Positions 46,930 to 59,631 of a stretch of DNA of 64,000 nt are shown here, piece after piece. The position numbers were made by a program, and so were the translations under genes. How positions within the stretch are numbered: position 1 is the first letter of the stretch; every line of letters begins with the position of its first letter. This stretch comes from Ahaetulla prasina (lineage: Eukaryota > Chordata > Lepidosauria > Squamata > Colubridae), in assembly GCF_028640845.1 (NCBI RefSeq), contig NC_080546.1, forward strand, positions 34,975,520-35,039,519, written 5' to 3'. The notes beneath the pieces were generated by a model. The model was not told the DNA's origin and searched no databases. It saw nothing but the letters and a program-made list of their open reading frames with translations.

Positions 46930-48156
46930 ATACCCATTAAAGCTATAAGGTTTAGCCAAAAGCTTCACTTTGAGCATAGCAGCAATCATATTCTTTTCTG
47001 TGCACTGTATGTTCTGTTTCTTCTCTTAACTGTGACAAACAAATAGAGCAGACGAAGCATTATGAAGCAAAGAGGAAAGTTACAGTGAGCACCAAGAAAG
47101 CTCCAGAGAAATCTAGGACTGCCCCGTAACCAGGTCATTTCTCTGAGCTGTAACTCCTTTCTTGAGTGAAGGCCATATCAGATATTTTCCACCTGTATGA
47201 ACAGATTACATTTGAGATGCAAAGGGCTTCTGTGTGACAAGGAACAATTTCTTGGGTGATGCTGGTTTGAAAGGTACACACCCCAAAGGTCCCAATTCAA
47301 AGAGCTTAATGGGTTTGATCTGATGGGATTAGACTTGAATTTAATGCAAGAAACTAAGTAAATTTATAGCCATTTCTGCATCCAGTGCTGTTAATCTCAT
47401 GGATTCGGCCCCTGGTAAAAAAAAAAAAAAGCATTAGAGAGTGCCGATGAAAAAGTATTTGTAAAAAATGAGAAGAACAAAATGGACTGTCCACTTTAGT
47501 TAAGAGCTAATGTGGGATGCAAGTGAGAAAGGACATTGAGAAAGGATATATAGAAATGAAATAAGAACTAGTAATTTGTCTTTGTTAGAGCAGTTCCTCA
47601 AAGTCTACTTTAAAATAGGGGAAAGTACTGATGATAATTTATTAGTAAAAGAGTAAAGTATTCACAGACCTTTCTATTGACGCTTATATTTCTTCCCCAT
47701 CCTCCAACTTTTAAATATTATTTATTTAAGAGAAGTATGCAGAGGGACTACTTTGCCTTCAAGGAAATGTGTTTTATGGCTGAAGCACTATATTTTCTCA
47801 GTGGGTAAATTTCTGTGATAGTCATTTTGTAAGTGAGCCCACTCACCCTCACTCTTTAAATTTTGAATTATCCCAAACCCAAAAAGTTCCCTATTCTTTA
47901 TAGAATTAACATGGATGCCCATTTAATGTAGTGGTCTGTATCTCTGTGTTAACATGAATACCATGTTAAAACAAGTTACATCTTGGCATCTTCGAATAAA
48001 AAATAAATCTTAACACAATTGTAATCTTATGAGGAATAGAGTGAATCTTCACAGATTGGGTGTATCTCTCATCTGTGTTTTTTTCACCTGATCCTCTTCC
48101 CCCACCATTTTTGGGTGAATAATCCAAAGCAATGAGCTTCTTGTGCTTGTGTAAAC
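46930..48156. other. Intronic sequence, no gene seen
   Basis: Unique-looking AT-rich DNA; an A-run at 47418-47431. Confidence 0.5.
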
Positions 48157-48164
48157 TTCTACAT

Positions 48165-48285
48165 CAGGGATGTCAAACTGCTGGCCCTCGGGCCGGATGC
48201 GTCACGCGCTGGCCAAGCCCCCCCCCCCATTTTAGCGAAGGGAAAAAATCGCGAGACATCACATGACAACAACATGACACCCCTG
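48165..48285. mobile_element. hAT-type MITE (~121 bp)
   Basis: CAGGGATGTCAAACTG on the left and ACATGACACCCCTG on the right. Flanking 8-mers TTCTACAT and CACTACAT agree at 6 of 8. Same family as 32812-32941. Confidence 0.8.
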
Positions 48286-48689
48286 CACTACATGGTTTAG
48301 GATCTTGATTGGGAAGGATTTAAATTACACAGACCTTTGCACATAAAACATGCTTCTTATGCTGGCAAGACTTGGGGAACTATCATATATTTAAGAAAAA
48401 ATAAAAATAAGAACCATTGTTAATAAAGATTTTATTTCAAATTGTAAGTAGTTGTATTCCATGTAGAATCATTTATACCAGAACAAGCCAATATCATATG
48501 AGTAAATGCTTTTCTGCATTGCAAATTAAGCTGCTGGACTCCCGTGCATAAATCATATGAAATGAAACAGCATTATTACTGTATTACTATAGTTGATTGC
48601 AGTCAGCCAGATATTTAGACTGGATTTGGCATTTTTGTCCACTTATCCAGTCCTTATCAAGGATTTAGCATAGGCAGATGTTGTTGTTT

Positions 48690-49235
48690 AAACAGCCTTT
48701 TGAAATTGATGATGATTTTGTCAATGCCGATAGTATTCAAGTGTTGCTCCTGGTCTTTGGGGATTGCACCAAAGCACTATTGGAACTACCTTTGCTTTCT
48801 TTTGCCACAGTCATTATACTTCCATTTGCAGGTCTTTATATTTTGTTATTTCTCTTCTATTCTTCTTTGTCCTGGTATTGCAACGTCCACTATCCAGACT
48901 TTTTGTCATCTTTTTTTGGCAGCTATTAAGTCTGAAGTGTTAGCAGATGCTTGTCTGTTTGAATTTTAAAGTCATAGAGCACTTTATGTTCATTTTTTAT
49001 TACTGTGTGTATTTTGTGGTTCCACTAGTTCTTGCTTATTGGCAAGTAGTATTCCAACACTATTGTTGCTACTTTGTCATTATTCTTGCAGCAGCTAACT
49101 GGGTGGTCCACTGTTTTTTTCAACTTCTTTGCAGAGGCAGCATTTACTGCTTGTTGTCTTCTCAATTCTGGCTTTGTTTTAAATTGTCAAATTTGATAAT
49201 CCTATCTGAGGGGGCTATCTAAGGTCTTCTACATT
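48690..49235 (-). pseudogene. C-terminal relic of a LINE with restriction-like endonuclease
   Basis: Minus-strand translation in shifting frames recovers, in order, a Cys-His cluster (CRLCKEVEKTVDHPVSCC at ~49125-49072), KVLYDFKIQTDKHLLTL (~48985-48935), a VDVAIPG-like word, ITKYKDLQMEV and LWQKKAKVVPIV (~48780). A CCHC finger followed by a PD-(D/E)XK-type nuclease at the C-terminus is the arrangement of R2/R4/Dong-type non-LTR retrotransposons. Assignment to R4/Dong is by recalled motif similarity. At least three frame changes and several stops make it dead. The plus-strand frames here are shadows. Confidence 0.6.
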
Positions 49236-49457
49236 CCACCAAGCTCATAGGATTACATGACAACAATAATAAAGGAAAATAAAAACATTGCTGACATAAC
49301 TTTTCAAGAAGGAACAAAAAAAACTAAAACAGCCAGCCAAACCAAGAAAAAAATATATAAAATAGAAACAAAAATTTTAAATAAAAATTTAAATAAAAAT
49401 TTTAAAAAGACAAAGACAAGAGAACTAAACAAACCAAAAAGAAACATAAAATAGAAA

Positions 49458-50004
49458 CAAATGACACCTATCCTGCGCCGGCTGCACTGGCTACCTGTGG
49501 CCTTCCGGGTGCGCTTCAAGGTGTTGGTGAATGTCTTTAAAGCGCTCCATGGCATAGGGCCGGGATACTTACGGGACCGCCTGCTGCTACCGAATACCTC
49601 TCACCGACCCGTGCGCTCTCACAGAGAGGGGCTCCTCAGGGTGCCATCGGCGCGACAGTGTCGTCTGGCGACACCCAGGGGAAGGGCCTTCTCTGTGGGA
49701 GCTCCCGCCCTCTGGAACGAACTCCCCCCAGGACTTCGTCAACTTCCGGACCTCCGAACCTTTCGCCGCGAGCTTAAAACTTACTTATTCATCTGCGCTG
49801 GACTGGGTTAGTGTTTTAATGGGTTTTAATGGGTTTTAGCTCTAAATTTTAATTCTGGCCAATTTTAATAAGTTTTTAAATTGTATTTTAATTTGTATTT
49901 ATAGTATTGTATTTTTACTTGGCTGTGAACCGCCCTGAGTCCTCCGGGAGAAGGGCGGTATACAAATTTAAATAATAAATAAATAAATAAATAAATAAAT
50001 AAAA
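49458..50004 (+). pseudogene. L2-type LINE 3' end, C-terminal ORF2
   Basis: 5'-truncated L2 copy. The frame 49461-49811 encodes the last ~110 residues of ORF2 (TPILRRLHWLPVAFRVRFK, HGIGPGYLRDRL, SVGAPALWNELPPGL, LRTFRRELKTYLF) without a break, the best version of this region in the window. The hairpin ACCGCCCTGAG...GGGCGGT lies at 49928-49960 and the tail is (AAAT)n. The upstream 200 bp (49258-49457) is an A-rich stretch that could be older tail sequence. Confidence 0.85.
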
Positions 50005-50285
50005 TACTTGGCAATATTTCTATATTCCTATATAAGACTTTCTCAAATAAATCCCCTTACAGAAAATTCCTCACTCCTAGTCAGGTCAACTAACACCCTC
50101 TAAAACATGAAAAAATCAAAAAGACTTTTTAAAAACTTCAATTTATTTACTTCACTAGATCCTGCAACAACAAACTTTTAAGCAGCATTTGGCTCATAAC
50201 ACTTTTTTTTAACATCTGAATCTAAATTTTCTTTTGAAGTTTCCATGTCTGAATTGTCTATGGAGGAAACTGTAAAAACCATTGT

Positions 50286-50338
50286 AGAATAGAATAGAAT
50301 AGAACAGAACAGAATAGAATAGAATTTTTTATTGGCCG
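50286..50338 (-). repeat. Antisense CR1-L3 tail with (AATAG)n
   Basis: AATAG/AACAG pentamers are followed by AATTTTTTATTGGCC, the complement of the CR1-L3 3' terminus. Only about 15 bp of LINE remain, so this is an extremely truncated insertion that contributed mainly a microsatellite. Confidence 0.75.
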
Positions 50339-50944
50339 TTATCATCTTTGCTTTACGTTTAAGTTTTCCAAGTGCTGTGCTATTGCATAATATATGCATA
50401 ATATGGTCCCATACCAGGGAAATTCACAACAATGCTTAGTTATTAAAGCTGAATGGAAAAGAAAACTCGCACACATAATTATCTGTAATTTCAAAATTAT
50501 CCCCTGGCTACAGTGCTAAAATCTTTCATATTTATATTTTCCATAAAGCTATAAGATAATCTTGCTCTGTTGTGTTAGAAAATGTTAATTATTTCTGCAA
50601 TTGAAAACACCATAGGCAGGGCACTGAATCTTTAAAACCTTCATTTACTTTCCAAACTTTCGTCACACGTTGTTTTCAATGTAAGTAATTCTCGTTTAAT
50701 GTGATCCAATCATCCACCTTTTCAATTCCCTCCCAGAGTTTTTTTAAAAAAATAGGAAGTAGCTCTGTTTAGTTTGTTGTTTTTGGTTTTAGCCTTTTTC
50801 CCTTAGCTCTTACCTCAGACCTGGCTCCAACCTCTAGATCCAGAGACAGGAAGTCTCGAGAGATTTTCTCTCTCTTAGAAACTAGCTGTGTCAGAAGCAG
50901 ATGCTCAGGACTCATAAGAAAAGCATGTGTTGAATCAAAAAGTA

Positions 50945-51338
50945 CTATATTTTTTGGACTATAAGATGCTCTGGTGTATAAGACACACCAAGATTTCAAA
51001 GAGGTAAGCAAGAAAAAAAAAGTTTTTGGCCCCCAGGAGCACTCTGCAGGCCTTCCAAACCCTCTGTGTGCCCCATTTTTGCAAAAAATGGGCCTGTTTT
51101 TTGCAAAAAAAGGGGACGTTTATGCCCTCCCTAGCCCACAGGAGCACTCTGCAGGCCTCCCAAAAGCCTCTGCACGCCCTGTTTTTGTGAAAAATGGGCC
51201 TGTTTTTTGCAAAAATGGGACGCGCAGGGCAGGGTTTCGGGAGGCCAAAAATGGCTGTATTCAGTGTATAAGACACACCAACATTTCCACCCTCTTTTTG
51301 TGGGGGGGGGAGTGCATCTTATACTCCGAAAAGTATGG
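50945..51338. mobile_element. TA-flanked MITE with inner duplicated block
   Basis: Left end CTATATTTTTTGGACTATAA and, on the complement of the right end, CCATACTTTTCGGAGTATAA form inverted repeats framed by TA. GTGTATAAGACACACC appears near both ends. The interior carries two copies of a ~95-bp block (AGGAGCACTCTGCAGGCC at ~51039 and ~51133, each followed by hairpin-forming TTTTTGCAAAAA words). No transposase. Confidence 0.78.
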
Positions 51339-51965
51339 TATATTGCTTATACAGAATTATCTACATCTGGTCTGTGGTGACCTCTTCTCAGTCTCATTTC
51401 CACATAGCAATTAGGCTTAAGCATCCATTCCATTGCTTCAAACATTTGGAGGCAGCATCTGGAATTATTTCTACGAGTACCTGTGAGATCTATCTATCTA
51501 TTTATGTCTGTCTGTCTAGCTACCATCTATCCAAATTTGTTAACTATCTTTATAGCATGATATTTTGCTATACAAGAACCATTTTAAGCAATGTGTATCA
51601 CATGATGAAATACTATGCTTATACAAAGAGTGTCAGGCATCCAACAGTGATATGCATTAAGGCTTCAATTTATGAGAATTTGAGACTAGAAATGTGGAAT
51701 TAATATTTATATTTTCTCTTAATGCAAAGTAAGATTTCTAGTTTCATTGCTTCTCAGACTGTCTATTTTTAAAAATGATTTTCTTATGATCTTGTAGATA
51801 CATATGAAGTTTTTGGGATGTCAAGGACTAAATTCTCTTTGAGCAACTCCTTTTAGATACAGTCTAGAGGCAAATAGGCCAGGATTAGAATTTTCTCCAT
51901 GTTTCTCTGCTTTCCTTAGCTCTTTCCTCTATGTACAAATGTACACACATATTTGGCCTTTATAT

Positions 51966-52164
51966 CAGGGGTGGGTTCTACTTACCTTTACTACCAGTTG
52001 GTAACGGCAGTGCGCACGTGCTCTCTTCTGCGCATGCACAGAAGCTTCTGCGCATGCGCAGATCACCGATGATGATGTCGTGGCAGGTGGGCGGAGCCTC
52101 CCACCAGTTTTATTACTGGACCCAGTTTATAGAACTGGACCAAATCGGGGGCAACCCACTCCTG
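51966..52164. mobile_element. hAT-type MITE (~199 bp)
   Basis: Left end CAGGGGTGGGTTCTAC; right end GGCAACCCACTCCTG. Perfect 8-bp target duplication CTTTATAT (51958-51965 and 52165-52172). The middle has GCGCATGCGCAGA direct/inverted words. Confidence 0.92.
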
Positions 52165-52172
52165 CTTTATAT

Positions 52173-55100
52173 GAACCTAATCATTTTCTATTCCTGCTCC
52201 GTGACGTAATGAAGCTTGAAGGAATTGAAATAAGTGAGAAGACAAAGAATTCTTTCACAATACTCAGTGCCCCAAAATTGTCTTCCAGGTGACAGTACGT
52301 TTTGAGGTGGAGATCTTTTGCATATGAATCTTAAAATGATAACTATAAAGTTGCACATCAGAACTCTTCCGAATCAATGCACGATTAGTAGTATACTATT
52401 ACAAAAGTCCAATTGAATGTTGATGGATGTATATGGGCGAATAAAGAAAAAATAGTTGTAAGTAATACATAAAACGTAACACCGTGAACAAGAAGGAAGA
52501 TGTTAAATAATTGTGGTAGGGAAAAAGATTGGTTGTTATTGTTTTCAGACAAAAATGAACAGTCAAAGTTAAACACAGGGAGATCAGCAAGGAAATCCCT
52601 CTGGGGGAAAATACACTGCCTCCATATAGTACTTGCAGAAACATTATGAATAGAAGAAAAAAATGTCAAAAGTGTTGATTGTGACAGAGGAGATGTTGGC
52701 TGTTTTTTGATCTGGAAAAAATCAAGAGAGGGAAGCCGGCATCTAAAGATGCTAAGGATTACACAATATCTTTTCCATATTCTAGACCTTGGAAATATTT
52801 TCCTTGTAACTCATATGCAGTTTACAAAGGAGGGAGAGATTCTGTTGTAGGAAGAAAGTTTCTTCTAGGCTTGTTTTTGTAACCTTCTTCTACAAGACAG
52901 GTTTCCCACATGCTGGAGAAAAATATCCTACTGTTTTATATAGATAAAGTAATGGCTGTTTTAAACTATATTTTTCTCTATCTGTTTTTAAGGTCTAAAA
53001 GGGCAAGGCCTGGGATAAAATTTTAGATTCCAGCTTTTTAGATAAAGCAATAAAGCCAGTATGAGAAGATTGTCCTGGGGAGTGGAGGGAGACTGTGAGA
53101 TAGTGGCCAGTGAGAAGGAACGTATTTTGTGTCAAAAATGTTATTGGACTTCTGGGATCTAATGACAAAGGGGAATCACTTATAGGCAGAGACAGAAATA
53201 CAGACAGAAGAGTAATCAATCCAGAAGTCTAAGCCAAAGCATTTTAATCCTCATTGAAATTTCAGGGTGTAGGAGCAAGAAAGTAAAAATCAATAGAGGC
53301 CTATTTTTGCTGCCTGTATTGAATTTGAGGTCTGTCAGGCCCTCAAATTCAAAGCATGAGAACATCAGGTTCCACAAATATTGCTTCCAATAGTCCACCA
53401 CTCCCATATATGGAGAAGGCTGGAACTTCCCTGCTTCTCAGTCCTAACCTCATTACAGGTCATAATGAACTATTTTAAAATATATATTTATTCCAAAAAT
53501 ATTCTCCCTTGCAAACCAAATGCTTCAGTGTCTCCTTTGAATTGCCCCCAAACACTATCATTCTGATTGGTTGCTAGGGACATTGCTAAATCTAGATCAG
53601 AGACTTGGGCTGAAACTTGAGGGTGGTAGGGACTGTCTTTACTTAGGCATTTCCTGTCAGTTGTAGAGGTCTTGGCAAGATTGTCTGGCTATCTTCCTTC
53701 CACATCAGGCCATAAAATTTTATTTTTCTTGTAGAATTTATAAATCAATCTATTGACCAGAAACTATGCTAAGAAAAGTTCTAACCTGTAGACACCAAGA
53801 CTGCTATCGCTATTGCTAAAATATTAGATAATCAAAATCTCTATATCTGTCTGTGTGTGAGTAGAACATAGAATTCTTTGTTAATAGATTTTTTGAGTTG
53901 ATGAAAGATAGAAAGCCTTGCTCTATTTTTTAAAAAATATGGATTGTCTTGTTTGAAAATATATCAAATGAATTTTTCTTCAGCTGCAATAGACTCTAGA
54001 ACCTATTACATAATTCATCCAAAGATAAAATTCCCTATTTAAACCTTTTTACCATTCTTGATGTTATCAACGTATAACTTACAAACTCTTTAAATTTTCT
54101 TTTCTTTTTTTCGATGAATTTTCCTAACAAATTACCCATATCTCTAAACCAAACCTCAGACTTTTATGTTCCTTGGCCATATCCACCACAGAAGAAACTA
54201 TGAGATTTTCTGATTTAGTTATTCTAAGCAGACCATAACATATTTTAGTTATATATGTCAGTTTAAATTGACTCATGTATCATCATCTCTAAATTATTTT
54301 GGTGCAATTTTATTTAATTTGGCCAAAAAATGAGAATGTATGCTTGGAAATCCAAGTCTTATTCCAATCCTCATCTTCAGTGACTGTCAGTAATTTTAAC
54401 CCATCCCATGTCAGGACCTTATATTCAAGAAAAAACTTTAGAGATTCAATGCTAACCCTTTTGTTAACGCTGATATCTTAAATTATTTTTTTCATACCTG
54501 GTAAAATGCCATTTAATAACTCATATTATAGTGAGAGCAGGAAAAGGATCAGATTTCTATCAAATTAAAAGAGGCAGGTTTAACATTGGAAAACAAACTT
54601 CCTCATAACTTTCCTTACAATATATAACTTTGTCCTTTCATTCCTTACAGATATTTCTTCATAAAATTTCTTCTATTTCTTCACTTAACTAATAAAACAA
54701 TGAAATGGAAAGAGATGAGCAAGACTACCACATTTTCAATTTATTCTTCTAATAGGATCTCTGTTTATCTACTTTTAATAAATTCATCTTCATCCAAATT
54801 AATACAATTTGTAATGAATTTATTGAGTGCTTTGGCTAAACAAACTGTAAAACTACTTTGATATTTGAGCTAAATTAGTCAGATAATATTCTTTTTGAAA
54901 ATCTGATAGATTGTTTGCTTTTATTTTAGGATTTTCTCATTTAGATTAAATAATTTGATTTTTTTCTCATGTTAATTAACATTAATATTATATTATAAAG
55001 GAAGATTATATGAACTGTCCATTTAGCATGAAAATACTATGTTATGTCTCAAGTATCCTCTGTTTAAACATATCCTGAGAAGTCCTACAATTTGATTATC

Positions 55101-56204
55101 AAAAAATTCAGATCACAGCTTTCATCAATTCATTTATGTCTGTTGTGTTCTTTACAACATATGAGAAGATACCAGTTCAATATCTAGAATAAGCTAATAT
55201 AGAGCTTTAATTATATCTGTGTAAATCGTATAGTTAAATCTTATACCTTGTGATTTCCTCCACACAGGAATTAGGTGGTGATATTCGGAGTTAAATATTG
55301 TTTATGAACATTCTTCACTGCCAACTGGGATTTGTTTTTAATTTTATTTCAAAAGTAACTATCGATTCAAATAATTGAGAAAGACATTGTGATTAATTGT
55401 ATTAAAATATGGTATACATCACAATGATCAATCTACTTACAGAAGCTTTCTGTAGTAGCTATTATAACAAGCATTAACACTGATTGAAAAACTAATTTTA
55501 TTTTATTTTCCCAGTCTTGAATGTGAGCAAGTACATTAAACATTTTCAATTTACTTACCTTGTGTGAATCTGATACTGCAGAAGTATACAATTGGAATTT
55601 GTTTTTGAATTCAGAAAATCTAGATCTTTATACTCTGAATTATTTAAGCTCCCAAAATGCATGCACTTTTGCTTTTCAAGCATGAGTTATAATTTAATTA
55701 AAACTTCTGGTGCATTACTAGCTACTTAAATATTTAAATGTTCCATGGATCACTTTTGATTATCTGCTCTCATGGATTTCCTGAGGATGTCAGATTTTTA
55801 AGATTCCCAAAGTTATACTTGGTATTGTCTGTGGATTCAACAGGGATTATGATAATTATATACATCCATTTGTATTAGCATAGGAGATAAACTTTGGGGA
55901 GACTTAATGGGTATGTCTCAGTGACAGCTAGCAAAGAACATTTGGCATGATTAAGGATAGATTTGAACATACTTGAAAATATATTCTCATTATGGATGCC
56001 CAATGGAAGTTGCACTACAAATGTTAAATTCCCCAGAAGAAGTGTTATGTGGCAGGGAAGCTTTGAAATCCACTGTGGCTGTCATCCAATTTATTCTGTT
56101 CTCTTTATGACTTTCCACTGTCAGATTCATTTTATGATACCCAACTTGGCTCCCTGAGTGCACTGAAAAGAGGCAACCTGTTGGTTCTTTTCCTTGTGTT
56201 TCAG
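52173..56204. other. 4 kb of AT-rich intron, no gene seen
   Basis: No exon, no nameable repeat. A 12-bp perfect inverted repeat lies at 53319-53352 (TTGAATTTGAGG and complement). The segment ends in TTTTCCTTGTGTTTCAG, the acceptor of the next exon. Confidence 0.55.
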
Positions 56205-56370
56205 ATTGTCCGAAGATACATTAAGGAATGGCTTGAGAGAAAGAAGCCTCCATTTGGTGCTATCAGCAGTTGTGTACTCTTAATGATCATCTATACAACA
56301 TTCTGTGATACTTTCTCTAATCCAAATATTGATCTTGATAAATTTAGCCTGATCGTAATAGTTTTTATAA
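56205..56370 (+). CDS. SLC10A7: SLC10A7 coding exon (166 nt)
   Basis: 55 codons plus one base. It starts [16 protein letters not shown], a basic cytosolic/loop segment, then a membrane span ([14 protein letters not shown]), a [11 protein letters not shown] loop and the start of the next span. The acceptor CAG at 56202-56204 and the donor GTAAGT at 56371 are clear. The last base begins an ATA codon completed by the next exon. The continuity of GQ|IVRRY across the 13.9-kb intron is what made the identification firm. It corresponds to roughly residues 186-241 of the human protein, from memory. Confidence 0.96.
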
Positions 56371-57064
56371 GTAAGTACTATTTATGCTTTGGGCATTTTT
56401 CAAAGAGTTCTGCGTTCTTATTCCAGGAATTTGGGACCAAAGTAATCTGGAAAATATATACTGTACTGAGTTTCTCTGTATTGGTGCCAGAATCTTAGCA
56501 CTGAACAATATATATGCATGTCTTTAGTAATTATTCAAAGTTTATTTTGGTCAAAGATCAGTATTGTACAAAACAATTAAAAAACTGTTTAGAAATAGTA
56601 TAGCCATCTATTTAGTACTTTTGTCTCTGATTGCATTTTTAGAAGGTTTTTTTTTAATGTCCTAATACCAATTTGTGCCTTTAAGTACATTGGTAATACC
56701 TCAGTGGAATAAAGTAACTTCAGTTAAAATATGTATTATTGTGGTCTACAAAAATAGTGTAATTTTGTATAGCAATAATTCTCCAGTATTTTTGTGACTA
56801 GTCATTACTAGTCACCTTCTTATTTATTTAATGGATTGATTGATTGATTGATTGACTGACTGATTTATTATCTATCTAATAACAACATTTCCCTGTTGTT
56901 ATTAAACATTTTAAAAATAAAATCACTGTTGGGATATGATAAAGTACTACAACAAGGTATAACTTTGAAAAGAATTGTTATGTTAAAAAATAAGGCTTGC
57001 AAATTTCTGAGCCTATTGATAAGAGCTGCCTTCCGTGCAAACAGCAATTGTACATTCTAATACC
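56371..57064. other. Intronic sequence, no gene seen
   Basis: AT-rich, with a short (GATT)n run at about 56833-56862. Confidence 0.5.
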
Positions 57065-57072
57065 ACATATAT

Positions 57073-57381
57073 CAGGGGTGTCAAACTTAAGGCCCGTGGG
57101 CCTGAGGCAGCCCACGGGGTGTTTAGATCTGGCCCCGGAAACAGCGAAGGACCTGACAGCAAAAACAGAGCTCCGTTTTTTAGCTGCAACGGCCTCCTGC
57201 AGCCCATTGCCAGTGAAAACAGAGCCTATTTTCCATGTGGCCCTCCCAGACTTCGTTTTCACTGGCAGAGGGCTGCAGGATGTCAAACTGGCCATGCCCA
57301 TCCTGGCCATGTCCACTCATCCTCCCGAGGTCAAACATAACCCTGATGCAGCCCTCAGTGAAATTGAGTTTGACACCCCTG
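57073..57381. mobile_element. hAT-type MITE (~309 bp)
   Basis: CAGGGGTGTCAAACTTAAGG on the left and TGAGTTTGACACCCCTG on the right. Flanking 8-mers ACATATAT and ACATAGAT match at 7 of 8. The interior is related to 33261-33594. Overlapping frames on both strands through it have no domains and are rejected as genes. Confidence 0.88.
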
Positions 57382-57896
57382 ACATAGATGATAGACTGTT
57401 ACAAGAATCTGAGAATAGCATCATGCACAACAAGAAGAAATTCTAAGGGGTACTGATTTTATGCAGAGCGTCCCTTCTTTGACCTCTTCATCAATTTCTC
57501 CAATCTAGATTCTCTCCCAATATCTGCATCTAGACTATTATTGAGAATTCTGGGGTGTGAGATTCACATATCTGGGGAGAATCCAAGTTGGGGAATATTA
57601 CCTTCAATTTAGTGTTCTTAATTTACTAATATAGCAAGTCTTAGATATACTTTCTGTTGTACCTCAGTTCTTCCTCTACCCTTAATCAGGTGATAGGAAT
57701 GGATATTGATCTACAGTTACAGACATGCTTTAAAGTAATAAAATGATATCAAAATTTTCTACATTGCCATCTTTCCAGAGGTGAAAAGAAAAATTTCAAT
57801 TCAAGTGCTGGGTGTTATTAATAAACTAGCATTCTGATGTTTTTTACATAAGCAGAATTATTTGATTTTGGTATGTAAAATTTGGCCTGGAGAATG

Positions 57897-58129
<233 letters not shown>

Positions 58130-58332
58130 TACTAAATTTCAAATACAAAAAATATATAGTGAGGTGTGGAATTATATCAGAATCTGATCTGTGTGCTTGC
58201 AATCATATGGGAAGTAAAGATTAGTATTAATACTTTATAGAATATTAGCTTTTTATGTGGGAAAATGAGGATATTCTTAAAGCACACATTTGAATGTATT
58301 GCATATTAACATCAAACTGATTTTCATTTTAG

Positions 58333-58384
58333 TATTTTCAGTTCAGCTGGGATTTATGATGTTAACTTTCTTCTTTTCTACCAG
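58333..58384 (+). CDS. SLC10A7: SLC10A7 coding exon (52 nt)
   Basis: Begins TA, completing the split ATA codon from the exon at 56205, then 16 codons (FSVQLGFMMLTFFFST) and AG, the first two bases of an Arg codon. It is almost entirely one hydrophobic membrane span. The acceptor is TTTTCATTTTAG and the donor GTAAGT at 58385. The next exon would have to complete the Arg codon; none is found before 64000. Confidence 0.94.
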
Positions 58385-59630
58385 GTAAGTAATGGCAGTA
58401 ATATTTTTTCTAAATGAACAGAATACCTGGGTATAGGATAATTTTGTTTTTTCTTTGTGATTCTAAGTGCTTTGGCACAATCTGGCCAAAATAAAAAAGA
58501 TAACTTCTCAAAGCCAGGTTATTCATTTATTTGAAATCTATAACCAGATAAAATCAAATATGTATTACCTTACAGTACACAATAACATAATAGGGGGGAA
58601 AACAACCTAACAATAAAAAAAATAATTTTCTACTGTTGAAAAAAAGGCAGATCTTAATGTTATTCCAAAATATAACAGTGATTATAGTTACCTATCAGTC
58701 ATTTTGTGTATAGATTGCCTAAATAGCTATTTTCAGTCAGATATTTCTTTTCTTAATGTATAGCTTCTGCTAGTCTATATAGTTGTTTTCCAACAACTAT
58801 TACCCTAATTCATATTATCATTTAAAAACTACCCATGATTTTTTTTAAAATTCCATAAACTATATATGTTTAATCATAGAGGAAATATCTCATGTTCCTG
58901 TGTTATGTTAATGTTGTATTCAACAATCATATTACTAATAATCCTGTATTTGAGTTCTAAGTATCTGGGCTCAAGTGGTGAATTTTCAAGATTGATAGCC
59001 ACTAGGAGACAGTCATTTTAAGGGCAAACAGACTCTTAACTCAGAAATGTCCAACAGCTGCTTTCTTTCCCATCCTAATAAAAACAAATTATTCCAGTAG
59101 TTTAACAACTATAAAAATAAATTGTCTTTATGCTGTGCTTCCTGCAAAACAGCTAGCCTTCTAGCTTGCCATGAAATTGACCAGCAACTATCTCTGCTGA
59201 CTTGGACAATAGGAGAACCGCAAGTCTCTCAAGAACACTTTCAGTACTGTGTCTTTACCATAAGTAGCATGCAGCAAGGAACATCATACATCCAAGAAGG
59301 AAACCAATAGTTCAAAGGGGGTTAAGTAAGAGCCAACATAACTACTACTCCAAAATGTGCAAGTGCCTCAGCAAAAAAAAAAGCAAAGAGATGCTGTGAA
59401 GAAGCTGTTGAAAGGCATTCAATTTGTTCCATTGCCAGTCTCAGAAGGCATAACAGTAATCTTAGGAGAAGGCTCTGAATTTCCATCAAATGTGTGTTTC
59501 TGGTCCTGAACTCCCTCAATTTAAAATCAATGTCAAAAGCAATAAATCAACAGAATATCTATTTTTGTGAAGAGAATTCTGTAATATCATATTTCAAAAA
59601 TATTGAAATAATGCCACATGTATGTATTTT
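58385..59630. other. Intronic sequence, no gene seen
   Basis: AT-rich. Short frames only, no repeat identified. Confidence 0.5.
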
Positions 59631-59631
59631 G

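Noticed and set aside
47000..47130. AG followed by a Lys-rich frame ending in TAA (about 47041-47130)
   Set aside because: It resembles a terminal exon superficially, but it does not match the SLC10A7 C-terminus and lies between two internal exons of that gene.
48678..49222. Hydrophobic plus-strand frames (83-91 codons)
   Set aside because: They are shadows of the antisense LINE endonuclease relic, which has recognisable motifs on the minus strand.
56997..57446. 149-codon plus-strand frame
   Set aside because: It lies within and just beyond a hAT MITE with recognised ends and target duplication; no protein motif.
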